NCBI GenBank assembly: GCA_015489765.1
Contig: WFZC01000198.1
Span: 21,076 to 85,075 of the forward strand
Source of the DNA: Desulfobulbaceae bacterium
Lineage (GTDB): Bacteria; Desulfobacterota; Desulfobulbia; Desulfobulbales; Desulfobulbaceae
Reading direction: 5' to 3'
DNA length: 64,000 nucleotides
The notes beneath the pieces are model-generated. The model was not told the DNA's origin and made no database searches. It saw only the letters and a program-made list of their open reading frames with translations. The position numbers were made by a program, and so were the translations under genes. The stretch's first letter is position 1; every line of letters starts with the position of its first letter. This document shows, piece after piece, positions 27,038-34,117 of this stretch.

Positions 27038-27975
27038 GTGGAAACGATTCCAGTAGAGGTAGCGTCACAGTTATTATACCTACTCTGAACGGAGCTTTCT
27101 GGTTAGAAGATGTTTTTACCATGCTTGCCGCCCAGACCCTCTGTCCTGCGGAAGTCCTTGTGGTTGATTCAGGCTCCACGGACGGCACCATTGCCATTGC
27201 CCGCAGGTATGGCGCCCGGATAGTTGAAATTCCGAGGGAAGATTTTGATCATGGCGCCACGAGAAGCATGGCCGCCAGGATGGCAACAACGGAGATCCTT
27301 GTCTTCATGACCCAGGATGCCGTCCCCGCCGATGAGAATGCGCTTGCCCGTCTTGTGGCCCCCCTTGGGAAAAACCGGGTGGCGGCATCCTATGGAAGAC
27401 AGCTTCCCCGCCGCGATGCAACGGTGTTTGGCAGGCATCTCCGCTTGTTTAATTACCCGGCAGAGTCCCATGTCTTTTGTTTTGAATCCCGGCAAAGGCA
27501 TGGGTTTAAAACCATTTTTATCTCCAACTCCTTTGCCGCCTATCAGCGGGATGTCCTGCTGGCCCAAGGGTGTTTTGACGAACATTTGCTTTTTGGCGAG
27601 GACACGCTTGCGGTGGCAAAAATGCTTGGAAACGGGTATTGTGTAGCCTATGTCAGTGAGGCAATGGTCTATCATTCCCATGACTATTCCATTGTACAGG
27701 ATTGTAAGAGATACTTTGATATCGGAGCATTTCATGCCTGCCAGCAGGAGCATCTTGCCGCCTATGGTGGTCCCGGCGGTACGGGCAGGGCATATGTTCT
27801 TTCTCTGTTAACGATGTTGATTCAGGACAGAAAACTACATCTGCTGTTTGAGGCCATTCTCCGGGTAGCTGGAAAGTTCATCAGCTACCAGTTGGGAAAA
27901 AGGTATGCATGGCTGCCAACATCCCTTGCCCGGAGGCTGAGCATGAATTCCGATTGGTGGACACGGGAGGCCTGA
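27034..27975 (+). CDS. Family 2 glycosyltransferase
   Basis: The 313-residue protein begins at an ATGA overlapping the previous stop; an ATG four codons upstream is equally open. Motifs are Thr-Val-Ile-Ile-Pro-Thr-Leu-Asn, Val-Val-Asp-Ser-Gly-Ser-Thr-Asp near 40, Met-Thr-Gln-Asp-Ala near 87 and Phe-Gly-Glu-Asp-Thr near 185, where Asp of the last block is the likely catalytic base. This resembles rhamnosyl/mannosyl GT2 enzymes of O-antigen clusters. A 112-bp spacer follows before the phosphotransferase gene. Confidence 0.86.
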   Translation: MSGNDSSRGSVTVIIPTLNGAFWLEDVFTMLAAQTLCPAEVLVVDSGSTDGTIAIARRYGARIVEIPREDFDHGATRSMAARMATTEILVFMTQDAVPADENALARLVAPLGKNRVAASYGRQLPRRDATVFGRHLRLFNYPAESHVFCFESRQRHGFKTIFISNSFAAYQRDVLLAQGCFDEHLLFGEDTLAVAKMLGNGYCVAYVSEAMVYHSHDYSIVQDCKRYFDIGAFHACQQEHLAAYGGPGGTGRAYVLSLLTMLIQDRKLHLLFEAILRVAGKFISYQLGKRYAWLPTSLARRLSMNSDWWTREA

Positions 27976-28087
27976 CGATGACAAGATTGTCTATCGCGTC
28001 TTTAGACCCGGTGTTTCTCCTGTGTGTTTTCTCATTTTCCGCCTGTTGTTTTTCCGGTTCCCTTGAACCGTTTAAATAAGAACCCTT

Positions 28088-29518
28088 ATGTCACCTGTTT
28101 TATCCTGGAACCTGCGTGAGCGCAGTTCGCTAATTTACCGGATTCTCCACATACTGGACTGTTCCCTTGTCTGTGCTTTTCTCTGGCTCCTTGTCCATTT
28201 GTATAGGGTGCCATGGAATCCGTATTACAACTGGCTTGAGCTGGTTGTGTTTATCGTTTCTTTTATCAGCTTCCAGTATTTCCAGCTCTATCGCTCCTGG
28301 CGCGGCTGGAAATTCTACCGGGAGTTTTTCGTTATTGTCCGGGCCTGGGCCGTTGTTATCGGATGTGTTTTGTTTTATTTTTTCATCTTTAAAATATCCG
28401 AGGCCTATTCCCGGGTGGTCTTTATAATCTGGTCGTTTTCAACGCCTTTTCTTATCTTTTCAGCCCATCTTGTTGTCCGTAAACTGTTGCGCCATTACAG
28501 AGCTCAGGGCAAGAATATCCGGCATGCGGTCATTGTCGGGGCCGGAGACCTTGGAACCCGTATGGCGGCCTATCTGGAACAGATTCCCTGGGCCGGGATT
28601 GAAGTTGTGGGATTTTTTGATGATAAGGTAGAACTACGGCAGGAGTTGGATAGAATTGACAAGCCTCTTCTCGGCAAAATAGCGGACGTGCGCGGATACC
28701 TGGAAAACAACGATATCGATTATGTCTATATCGCCCTGCCCATGCGGGCGGAGAGGAAAATTTTCCAGATATTACGGGAATGCCGGGACCTGGGCGCCCA
28801 GATATTTCTGGTGCCGGACCTCTACATATTCGGCCTGCATCATGCGGAAATTCAATCCCTGGGCGATATGCTGGTGTTGAGTTTTAATCCTACCTCGGAC
28901 TGGAAACGGACCTTTGATGTCATCTTTTCCTCTCTTGTCCTCATCTTTGGTAGCCCTCTTCTGTTGCTGATCGCCCTGGCCATCAAGCTCGACAGTCGGG
29001 GACCGGTTCTCTATCGGCACAAAAGAATCATGGCCACCGGTCGTGAGTTTGACTGCCTGAAGTTTAGAACCATGGTTGTGGATGCCGACAAACAACTGGA
29101 AAAATTGTTGCAAGAAGATTCGAAGCTGGCAGCGGAATGGAAGAAAAATTACAAATTAAAGCATGACCCCCGTATAACCCGGGTGGGGCGTTTTTTACGC
29201 AAAACCAGCCTGGATGAGTTGCCCCAGTTCATCAACGTCCTGAAAGGAGAAATGAGCGTGGTCGGGGCCCGTCCCATTGTCGGCCGTGAGCTGGAAAAAT
29301 ATTACAAGGGAAACGGCGACAAGAGCGCCGGTCGTTATGTGTCCATGAAGCCGGGCATCACCGGTCCCTGGCAGGTGATGAAGCGCAATGACATGAACGA
29401 TTATCAGGAGCGGGTGGATCTGGACGACTGGTATGTTCTTAATTACTCCCTGCGAACCGACCTGAAAATCATATTTAAGACCATTGTCTGTATGTTTAGC
29501 GGCAAGGGCGCGTATTGA
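28088..29518 (+). CDS. Undecaprenyl-phosphate sugar phosphotransferase (WbaP/WcaJ family)
   Basis: The 476-residue protein has four N-terminal helices, a central NAD-type CoA-binding-like domain (Val-Gly-Ala-Gly-Asp-Leu-Gly near residue 155), a fifth hydrophobic segment near 295 and the C-terminal bacterial sugar transferase domain: Lys-Arg-Thr-Phe-Asp near 278, Lys-Phe-Arg-Thr-Met near 325, [10 protein letters not shown] near 372 and Val-Gly-Ala-Arg-Pro near 395. It transfers a sugar-1-phosphate to undecaprenyl phosphate and so starts repeat-unit synthesis at the cytoplasmic face. It closes the plus-strand polysaccharide cluster. Confidence 0.94.
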   Translation: MSPVLSWNLRERSSLIYRILHILDCSLVCAFLWLLVHLYRVPWNPYYNWLELVVFIVSFISFQYFQLYRSWRGWKFYREFFVIVRAWAVVIGCVLFYFFIFKISEAYSRVVFIIWSFSTPFLIFSAHLVVRKLLRHYRAQGKNIRHAVIVGAGDLGTRMAAYLEQIPWAGIEVVGFFDDKVELRQELDRIDKPLLGKIADVRGYLENNDIDYVYIALPMRAERKIFQILRECRDLGAQIFLVPDLYIFGLHHAEIQSLGDMLVLSFNPTSDWKRTFDVIFSSLVLIFGSPLLLLIALAIKLDSRGPVLYRHKRIMATGREFDCLKFRTMVVDADKQLEKLLQEDSKLAAEWKKNYKLKHDPRITRVGRFLRKTSLDELPQFINVLKGEMSVVGARPIVGRELEKYYKGNGDKSAGRYVSMKPGITGPWQVMKRNDMNDYQERVDLDDWYVLNYSLRTDLKIIFKTIVCMFSGKGAY

Positions 29519-29554
29519 ATACAGGAATCCGGGAGCGAAACAGGCGGTCTTTTG

Positions 29555-30316
29555 TTACTTTTTGTCCTGGAATATTTTGAGCAATATTTGTTGCGGCGCT
29601 CCTTCCAGCTCACTCTCTATTTCAGTAATGGCCGTTTCTTTGCGCTCAGCATTCCGTATTTCACGAGAATCAGGAAAAAAGGCGATTGGTGCCTCTGGCA
29701 GGGCCGTCATGAGAAACTCTCTGTCGTCTTCATCCCGGACCAGGTTGGCGATGAATGAAATATTGGGAATGCGGACATCATCGGCCATTTTTTTGATTTT
29801 CAGGGCCGTGCGGATGGATGAGCGTGAGGGAATAACCACAATGAGCAGGTGGTCCACACCTGCCACTGTGCCCCGGCCGAGGTGTTCAACTCCGGCTTCC
29901 ATATCGAGAAGCACGACCTCATTGGGGGCAAGGAGCATTTTTTTCAACATTTTTTTCAAGACATGGTTTTCCGGGCAGGCGCAGCCCCCCTCGGCCACCT
30001 GAACAGCGCCCAGCACCATGAGCCGCAGTCCGTCATGCTCAATCATGAAGTCCCTGAGCAGATCATTGACCTCGGGATTGAGGTTGTAGAACGGCGATCC
30101 CTCCGTTTTACCAGCCCGCTCGGCGAGCAGTCTGGTCATGTCGGCAATGGGCCGGGCCTTTTCCGCGTCTTTAAACCCCAGAGTCTCGGCCATGTGTGGG
30201 CTTGGATCGGCATCGATCACCAGCACTTCCCGCCCCTGTTTCCTGAGTTCCCCGGCCAGCAGGGCCATAATGGTAGTCTTGCCGACTCCGCCTTTACCGC
30301 TTATTGCAATTTTCAT
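29555..30316 (-). CDS. cooC: CooC-type nickel-insertion ATPase (MinD/ParA family)
   Basis: The 253-residue P-loop ATPase has Gly-Lys-Gly-Gly-Val-Gly-Lys-Thr-Thr at residues 7-15 (deviant Walker A), Asp-Ala-Asp-Pro-Ser near 40 and Leu-Leu-Asp-Met-Glu-Ala-Gly near 135. Gly-Gly-Cys-Ala-Cys-Pro-Glu-Asn near 110 is the CxC that binds metal at the dimer interface of CooC, the ATPase that helps load nickel into carbon monoxide dehydrogenase. No CO dehydrogenase gene is in the window, so its client is elsewhere. The gene is convergent with the phosphotransferase, 36 bp away. Confidence 0.83.
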   Translation of the reverse strand: MKIAISGKGGVGKTTIMALLAGELRKQGREVLVIDADPSPHMAETLGFKDAEKARPIADMTRLLAERAGKTEGSPFYNLNPEVNDLLRDFMIEHDGLRLMVLGAVQVAEGGCACPENHVLKKMLKKMLLAPNEVVLLDMEAGVEHLGRGTVAGVDHLLIVVIPSRSSIRTALKIKKMADDVRIPNISFIANLVRDEDDREFLMTALPEAPIAFFPDSREIRNAERKETAITEIESELEGAPQQILLKIFQDKK

Positions 30317-30434
30317 TTTTTCATTTTTTTTTAGTTTTTTATCCTGTTTTGCTGCCTGGTCAGTATGTCGAGAGATTATCCGGGCAGGGAGATCATGGTT
30401 CGCAATTTTACCATGCCATGTGATTATGTTTGGG

Positions 30435-30462
30435 TTGCCTTCCGGAATAGATTGATTACAAT
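30435..30462 (+). promoter_or_regulatory. Candidate promoter of the Bax-inhibitor-1 gene
   Basis: TTGCCT (30435-30440) is separated by 16 bp from TACAAT (30457-30462). It lies in the 261-bp divergent spacer between the CooC-like gene and the BI-1 gene and points toward the latter. Confidence 0.35.
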
Positions 30463-30577
30463 ATAAGACAATCGGCCCCTGTTTGCCACTGGAGAAGACA
30501 GCAGGGGGAAGTTCAATTTCCGGTCAGGAGTGGAATATGCCGGGCCGGTGACGTTTTTTTCTTTGAGGAGAGTTTTT

Positions 30578-31291
30578 ATGGAAGCACAATATGAGAGCAC
30601 GCCGGTAACCATTACCCGGGCCCGCCAGGAGGCATCCACCATTTTTCTGGCTAAGGTGTTTAACTGGATGGCCATAGGTCTTGGCCTGACCGGAATCATA
30701 GCCTTTTTTACCGCCAGTACCGGTCTGGCCCTGACCATTGCCGCCAGCCCCCTGTTCATGGTTCTGATGCTGGTCGAACTTGGCCTGGTTTTTTACCTTT
30801 CCGCCCGCATCGAAAAAATCCAGGCCGGTACCGCGACCGGTCTGTTTCTTGGGTACTCCATCTTAAACGGCCTGACCCTGTCGACTGTTTTTCTTGCCTA
30901 TACCCGGGCCTCCATCGGCGGCACCTTTCTTATCACCGCCGGCATGTTCGGGGCAATGGCCGTGTACGGCATGGTAACCAGACGTGACCTGTCCGGAATG
31001 GGCTCATTTATGTTCATGGGCCTGATCGGTATACTCATTGCCTCGGTGGTGAATTTTTTCCTGAAGAGTTCCAGCCTCTACTGGGCAATTTCCGTGATCG
31101 GGGTTTTGGTCTTCGTCGGATTGACCGCCTGGGATGTCCAGAAAATCAAACAGATGGGCGAGCAGGGAATTATGCAGCAGGGCGAGGGAGCCATCAGGAA
31201 AGGGGCGATTATCGGCGCCCTGGCCCTTTATCTGGATTTTATCAATCTCTTCCTTATGCTGCTGCGCTTCTTTGGCGGTAATCGGGATTAA
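30578..31291 (+). CDS. Bax inhibitor-1/YccA family membrane protein
   Basis: The 237-residue protein has seven predicted helices and typical family sequence: Thr-Phe-Leu-Ala-Lys-Val-Phe-like start (here Ile-Phe-Leu-Ala-Lys-Val-Phe), Leu-Asn-Gly-Leu-Thr-Leu-Ser near 95, and Leu-Thr-Ala-Trp-Asp-Val-Gln-Lys-Ile near 185 with Ala-Leu-Tyr-Leu-Asp-Phe-Ile-Asn-Leu-Phe at the C-terminus. The start is the ATG after GAGGAG; an upstream ATG adds 16 unrelated residues. Family members are implicated in membrane calcium leak and FtsH-linked quality control. Confidence 0.9.
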   Translation: MEAQYESTPVTITRARQEASTIFLAKVFNWMAIGLGLTGIIAFFTASTGLALTIAASPLFMVLMLVELGLVFYLSARIEKIQAGTATGLFLGYSILNGLTLSTVFLAYTRASIGGTFLITAGMFGAMAVYGMVTRRDLSGMGSFMFMGLIGILIASVVNFFLKSSSLYWAISVIGVLVFVGLTAWDVQKIKQMGEQGIMQQGEGAIRKGAIIGALALYLDFINLFLMLLRFFGGNRD

Positions 31292-31383
31292 CAGACAACA
31301 AACAGAGATTTTTTCAATTCCAAGGGAAGCATGGATTTTCTCGGGGACAGGAATGGCAGGGGAGCCCATCGGGCCTTGCTTGC

Positions 31384-32454
31384 CTATCCCTGATGCAGAG
31401 AGCCGACTCCGACCACGGGAGTGTCGGCTCTCTTCCATTTCATCCCTGGTTCCTTTGCCAGGTCGCTTCCGCTTATCTTTGTTTTGGCCGGGTACTTCTC
31501 GAGTAACCCGTAAAGGGTGTCGAGATATCGTTCTTTATAAATCAGCTGGTCCGAATGTTCGATTTCATCGATGGTACGTGGGATCAGCGGACGCAGATCA
31601 ATACCGTATCGGTTGTTTCCCTCTTTGTTGGCATCATCGACCAACAGAATGGAGTAGTAGTTGACCAGCAGACGTGAACGTGAGTCCCGACGAAAGAGGT
31701 AGGAGCGGCCGCTTATGGAGTTGAGGAAAAAACCGGCATACTGGTAAAGCTGATCAATGGATACGCGCAGGGAAAATTCGGGTTCGTCACATTCCGGCCC
31801 TGTCGTCCACTGGTACAGATCGGCGGCAATATCTTCCACAGTGGCCCTCTCTCGATCAAGAATGGTCTTGATAATGGTGATGTTCCTGCCGCCGATCACC
31901 CTGAAAAAATGGGCCATGTTTTTCAGCATGGTGTAGAGATCGTCTGTTTCCCGGGAAACAACAGGTGGATTGTTGAGCAGTTTTTTTGCCAGTTCGAGAA
32001 AATATTGCTGCGCGGGTAGTCCCACATGGAATTGCTGAAAATATTCTTTCCTGTCCAGGAGACTGAAGAAGCCGTGCAGTCTCGCTGCCAGTGCCTTGCA
32101 TCCCTGGTCTTTGTCTTTGGCTGCCTCCATTGCTGATCCTGTCTTGCCGGTTGGTAATTTTTGGTTGTTGATTGTTGGGGATGAGGCAAGGTTGCCGGTT
32201 GCCTGCTCCTTGTCTGGAGAATTTGCCTGTTGGGCAGGCAGGGAGGAGGCGGTTGTTTCGCCCGTGGTCTGGACCGTCTGTTGCCGTTGTTTGTGCCTGG
32301 TAGCCCGATTTTTTAAAGGGCTGGATGGCGCCAGGAAGAGCCACAGACAGGCAAGAGCGGTGCAGAGGATAAGGCTGATCAGGGTAATCGGGACCAGAGA
32401 GCTTTTTTGGGCGCGATTGGCAGGTTCCGGCTCGGGCCGTTCCAGGTCGATCAT
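31384..32454 (-). CDS. Hypothetical membrane-anchored protein
   Basis: The 356-residue protein has a short cytoplasmic N-terminus, one membrane helix at about 22-42, and a low-complexity Gln/Thr/Ser/Ala-rich spacer (about 45-110). An alpha-helical domain (about 115-350) follows with conserved-looking aromatic and charged positions (Leu-His-Gly-Phe-Phe-Ser-Leu-Leu-Asp-Arg; Tyr-Gly-Ile-Asp-Leu-Arg-Pro). I do not recognise a family. An 11-bp inverted repeat (31397-31407/31423-31433) overlaps its 3' end. The gene is convergent with the BI-1 gene and divergent from ppaC. Confidence 0.75.
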   Translation of the reverse strand: MIDLERPEPEPANRAQKSSLVPITLISLILCTALACLWLFLAPSSPLKNRATRHKQRQQTVQTTGETTASSLPAQQANSPDKEQATGNLASSPTINNQKLPTGKTGSAMEAAKDKDQGCKALAARLHGFFSLLDRKEYFQQFHVGLPAQQYFLELAKKLLNNPPVVSRETDDLYTMLKNMAHFFRVIGGRNITIIKTILDRERATVEDIAADLYQWTTGPECDEPEFSLRVSIDQLYQYAGFFLNSISGRSYLFRRDSRSRLLVNYYSILLVDDANKEGNNRYGIDLRPLIPRTIDEIEHSDQLIYKERYLDTLYGLLEKYPAKTKISGSDLAKEPGMKWKRADTPVVGVGSLHQG

Positions 32455-32590
32455 AAACTGTGTACAGAAATCAGTATGGGGTGGACAGGTACTAAAACGG
32501 CAATGAAAGAGACAAAATCACCGAGTTCCATGTATATCATGGTATTCTAATGTACCAGAAAGCGGTGGTAATGAAAAAAGAAAAATGAAT

Positions 32591-32656
32591 ATTTGCAGAA
32601 AAATCAGCATGGCTGGACCATAATTTACCGTCCCAGCCACAACTAATGATGAAAAT
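32591..32656 (+). repeat. Dispersed repeat, CCAGCATGGCTGG family (degenerate copy)
   Basis: The copy carries TCAGCATGGCTGGACCA, then CCCAGCCACAAC and AATGATGAAAATA, aligned with the next copy 93 bp downstream but with several substitutions. Confidence 0.55.
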
Positions 32657-32683
32657 ATCCTGAAAGGACACAGCTACGCTGGC

Positions 32684-32744
32684 TATTTTCGGATAAACCA
32701 GCATGGCTGGACCAGATTGGCCGGCCACAACAAACAATGAAAAT
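32684..32744 (+). repeat. Dispersed repeat, CCAGCATGGCTGG family (reference copy)
   Basis: This 61-bp copy begins ATTTTCGGATAAACCAGC and ends ACAACAAACAATGAAAATC. It contains the small palindromes CCAGC-ATG-GCTGG and GGCCGGCC. A short fragment GATTTTCGGATAAAC recurs at 32783-32797. Confidence 0.7.
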
Positions 32745-32874
32745 CTCCGACTTCGGCATGGGCAACCATGTCTTCCGGGGGTGATTTTCGGATAAACAGA
32801 TGGGCAGGTAATCATTGTTCTTTAATATCTTGTTAAGATTAACTTATCCTAATGATCTTCTCATCGTTTTCTCC

Positions 32875-32903
32875 TTGACGCTCCGTGAGGAACGAGCTAA
32901 AGT
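32875..32903 (+). promoter_or_regulatory. Candidate sigma-70-type promoter of ppaC
   Basis: TTGACG (32875-32880), a 17-bp spacer and TAAAGT (32898-32903) lie about 100 bp upstream of ppaC. The gene itself has an AAGGAGGAG ribosome site at about 32989-32997. Confidence 0.45.
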
Positions 32904-33003
32904 TTTGACGTTTTACTCAATATCGGGCTTCCCGAGTTACTATTGTAAGGATGACCGCACCCCCACTGCAGTCTATAACAACCGATTTAAGGAGGAGTAA
33001 CCA

Positions 33004-33927
33004 ATGTCTGTTTATGTAACTGGCCACAAAAATCCGGATACTGATTCTGTAACCGCTGCCATCGCCTATGCCGCCCTGCTGAAGGCCCAGGGAGAAGACG
33101 CGATTCCTGCCATGCAGGGTGAGATGAATCCCGAGACCGTTACGGTCCTGGAGCGTTTTGGCGTCAGCGCCCCTGAAATTATGACCGATGCAACCGGCAA
33201 GACAATCGCCTTGGTTGATCACAGTGATCTGAACCAGGCCCCGGATAACCTTGATGCCAATAATGTGGTTGCTATTATCGACCATCATAAAATTGGTGAT
33301 GTAACGACCAACAATCCGATTTTCTGCTGTGTCAAACCGGTTGGCTGTACGGGAACAGTCCTCAAGCAGTTGTATGATATTTCCGGTGTAAGCATAGACG
33401 GCAAAGTCGCCGGCCTGATGCTGTCCGCTATCTTGAGCGATACGGTTAACTTCAAGTCGCCCACCTGTACCGATGAAGACAAGAAAGCCGTGGCCGAACT
33501 CAAGGAGATCGCCGGGGTCAGCGATACCGACGAGCTGTTTATGGATATGCTGAAGGCAAAAAGCTCTGTTGATGGTGTACCTGCCAAGGACCTGCTCAAT
33601 CGTGATTATAAGGATTTCGATATGAACGGCAACAAGGTTGGTTGCGGGCAGCTGGAGCTGGCAACTCTGGAGCAGGTTGCCGATATTCGTGATGATCTGC
33701 TGAATGCCATGAAAGAGCAGAAAGCAGCCGGTGGCCATCACACCATTTTGTTAATGCTGACAGATGTCGTCAAAGAGGGTACCGACCTGCTGGTTCTTTC
33801 CGATGATCCGTCCATCATCGAAGGTGCATTTGGTGCAAAAATGGACGGTGATTCCATGTGGGTTCCCGGCATGATGAGCCGGAAAAAACAGGTTGTACCG
33901 AATCTGCAAAAGGCTTTTGGCTGCTGA
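33004..33927 (+). CDS. ppaC: Manganese-dependent inorganic pyrophosphatase (family II)
   Basis: The 307-residue enzyme hydrolyses pyrophosphate to phosphate in the cytoplasm. It has the family II (DHH/DHHA2) signatures: Gly-His-Lys-Asn-Pro-Asp-Thr-Asp-Ser at residues 7-15, Val-Asp-His-Ser-Asp near 72, Ile-Asp-His-His-Lys near 95, Ser-Asp-Thr-Val near 148 and the C-terminal Ser-Arg-Lys-Lys-Gln near 294. The length is normal for the family. It has its own promoter, a very strong ribosome site and a terminator, as expected for a highly expressed single gene. It lacks the CBS-domain insertion seen in regulated relatives. Confidence 0.96.
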   Translation: MSVYVTGHKNPDTDSVTAAIAYAALLKAQGEDAIPAMQGEMNPETVTVLERFGVSAPEIMTDATGKTIALVDHSDLNQAPDNLDANNVVAIIDHHKIGDVTTNNPIFCCVKPVGCTGTVLKQLYDISGVSIDGKVAGLMLSAILSDTVNFKSPTCTDEDKKAVAELKEIAGVSDTDELFMDMLKAKSSVDGVPAKDLLNRDYKDFDMNGNKVGCGQLELATLEQVADIRDDLLNAMKEQKAAGGHHTILLMLTDVVKEGTDLLVLSDDPSIIEGAFGAKMDGDSMWVPGMMSRKKQVVPNLQKAFGC

Positions 33928-33951
33928 TAGTCGTAGCAGTTATTTATTTGC

Positions 33952-33990
33952 AAAAAAGGATGGCCTGCAAGTGGGTCATCCTTTTTTTTG
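33952..33990. terminator. Bidirectional rho-independent terminator
   Basis: AAAAAAGGATG (33952-33962) pairs with CATCCTTTTTT (33977-33987), extended inside by GCC/GGT pairs, and a T-run follows on both strands. It can end ppaC transcripts and those of the convergent cytochrome gene. Confidence 0.85.
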
Positions 33991-34008
33991 TTTGCCCGGC
34001 ATGGCGAG

Positions 34009-34117
34009 TTAACCGGCTGGACATCTGATTTTATCAGTTTTTCTTGTGAAGTTAAAATGTTTGTCCCTTTTTTGGGTGTGGCATTGCAGACAGGTGCTTG
34101 CATTCGGTTTTCCGGGG
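34009..34117 (-). other. Probable frameshifted C-terminus with lost fourth heme motif
   Basis: In the main frame the tail reads Pro-Arg-Lys-Thr-Glu-Cys-Lys-His and stops at 34052. Removing one base from the run of four C (GGGG at 34114-34117 on the plus strand) gives Gly-Lys-Pro-Asn-Ala-Ser-Thr-Cys-Leu-Gln-Cys-His-Thr and continues to a stop at 34009, just before the terminator. The CxxCH in the shifted frame is what relatives carry. This is either a sequencing error, a real mutation or phase variation. Confidence 0.7.

Larger units (their letters stand above)
32455..33003. other. 549-bp intergenic region with repeats and the ppaC promoter
   Basis: This divergent spacer contains two tandem copies of the dispersed repeat (32591-32656 and 32684-32744), a third 15-bp fragment (32783-32797), a candidate promoter (32875-32903) and a strong ribosome site before ppaC. 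No credible gene is present. Confidence 0.6.

Noticed and set aside
27978-28079. 33-codon hydrophobic frame between GT2 and the phosphotransferase gene
   Set aside because: No conserved feature; possible but unsupported leader peptide.
31397-31433. 11-bp inverted repeat at the end of the hypothetical gene, considered as terminator
   Set aside because: No T-run follows on either strand and it lies inside the coding end; mentioned only in the gene entry.
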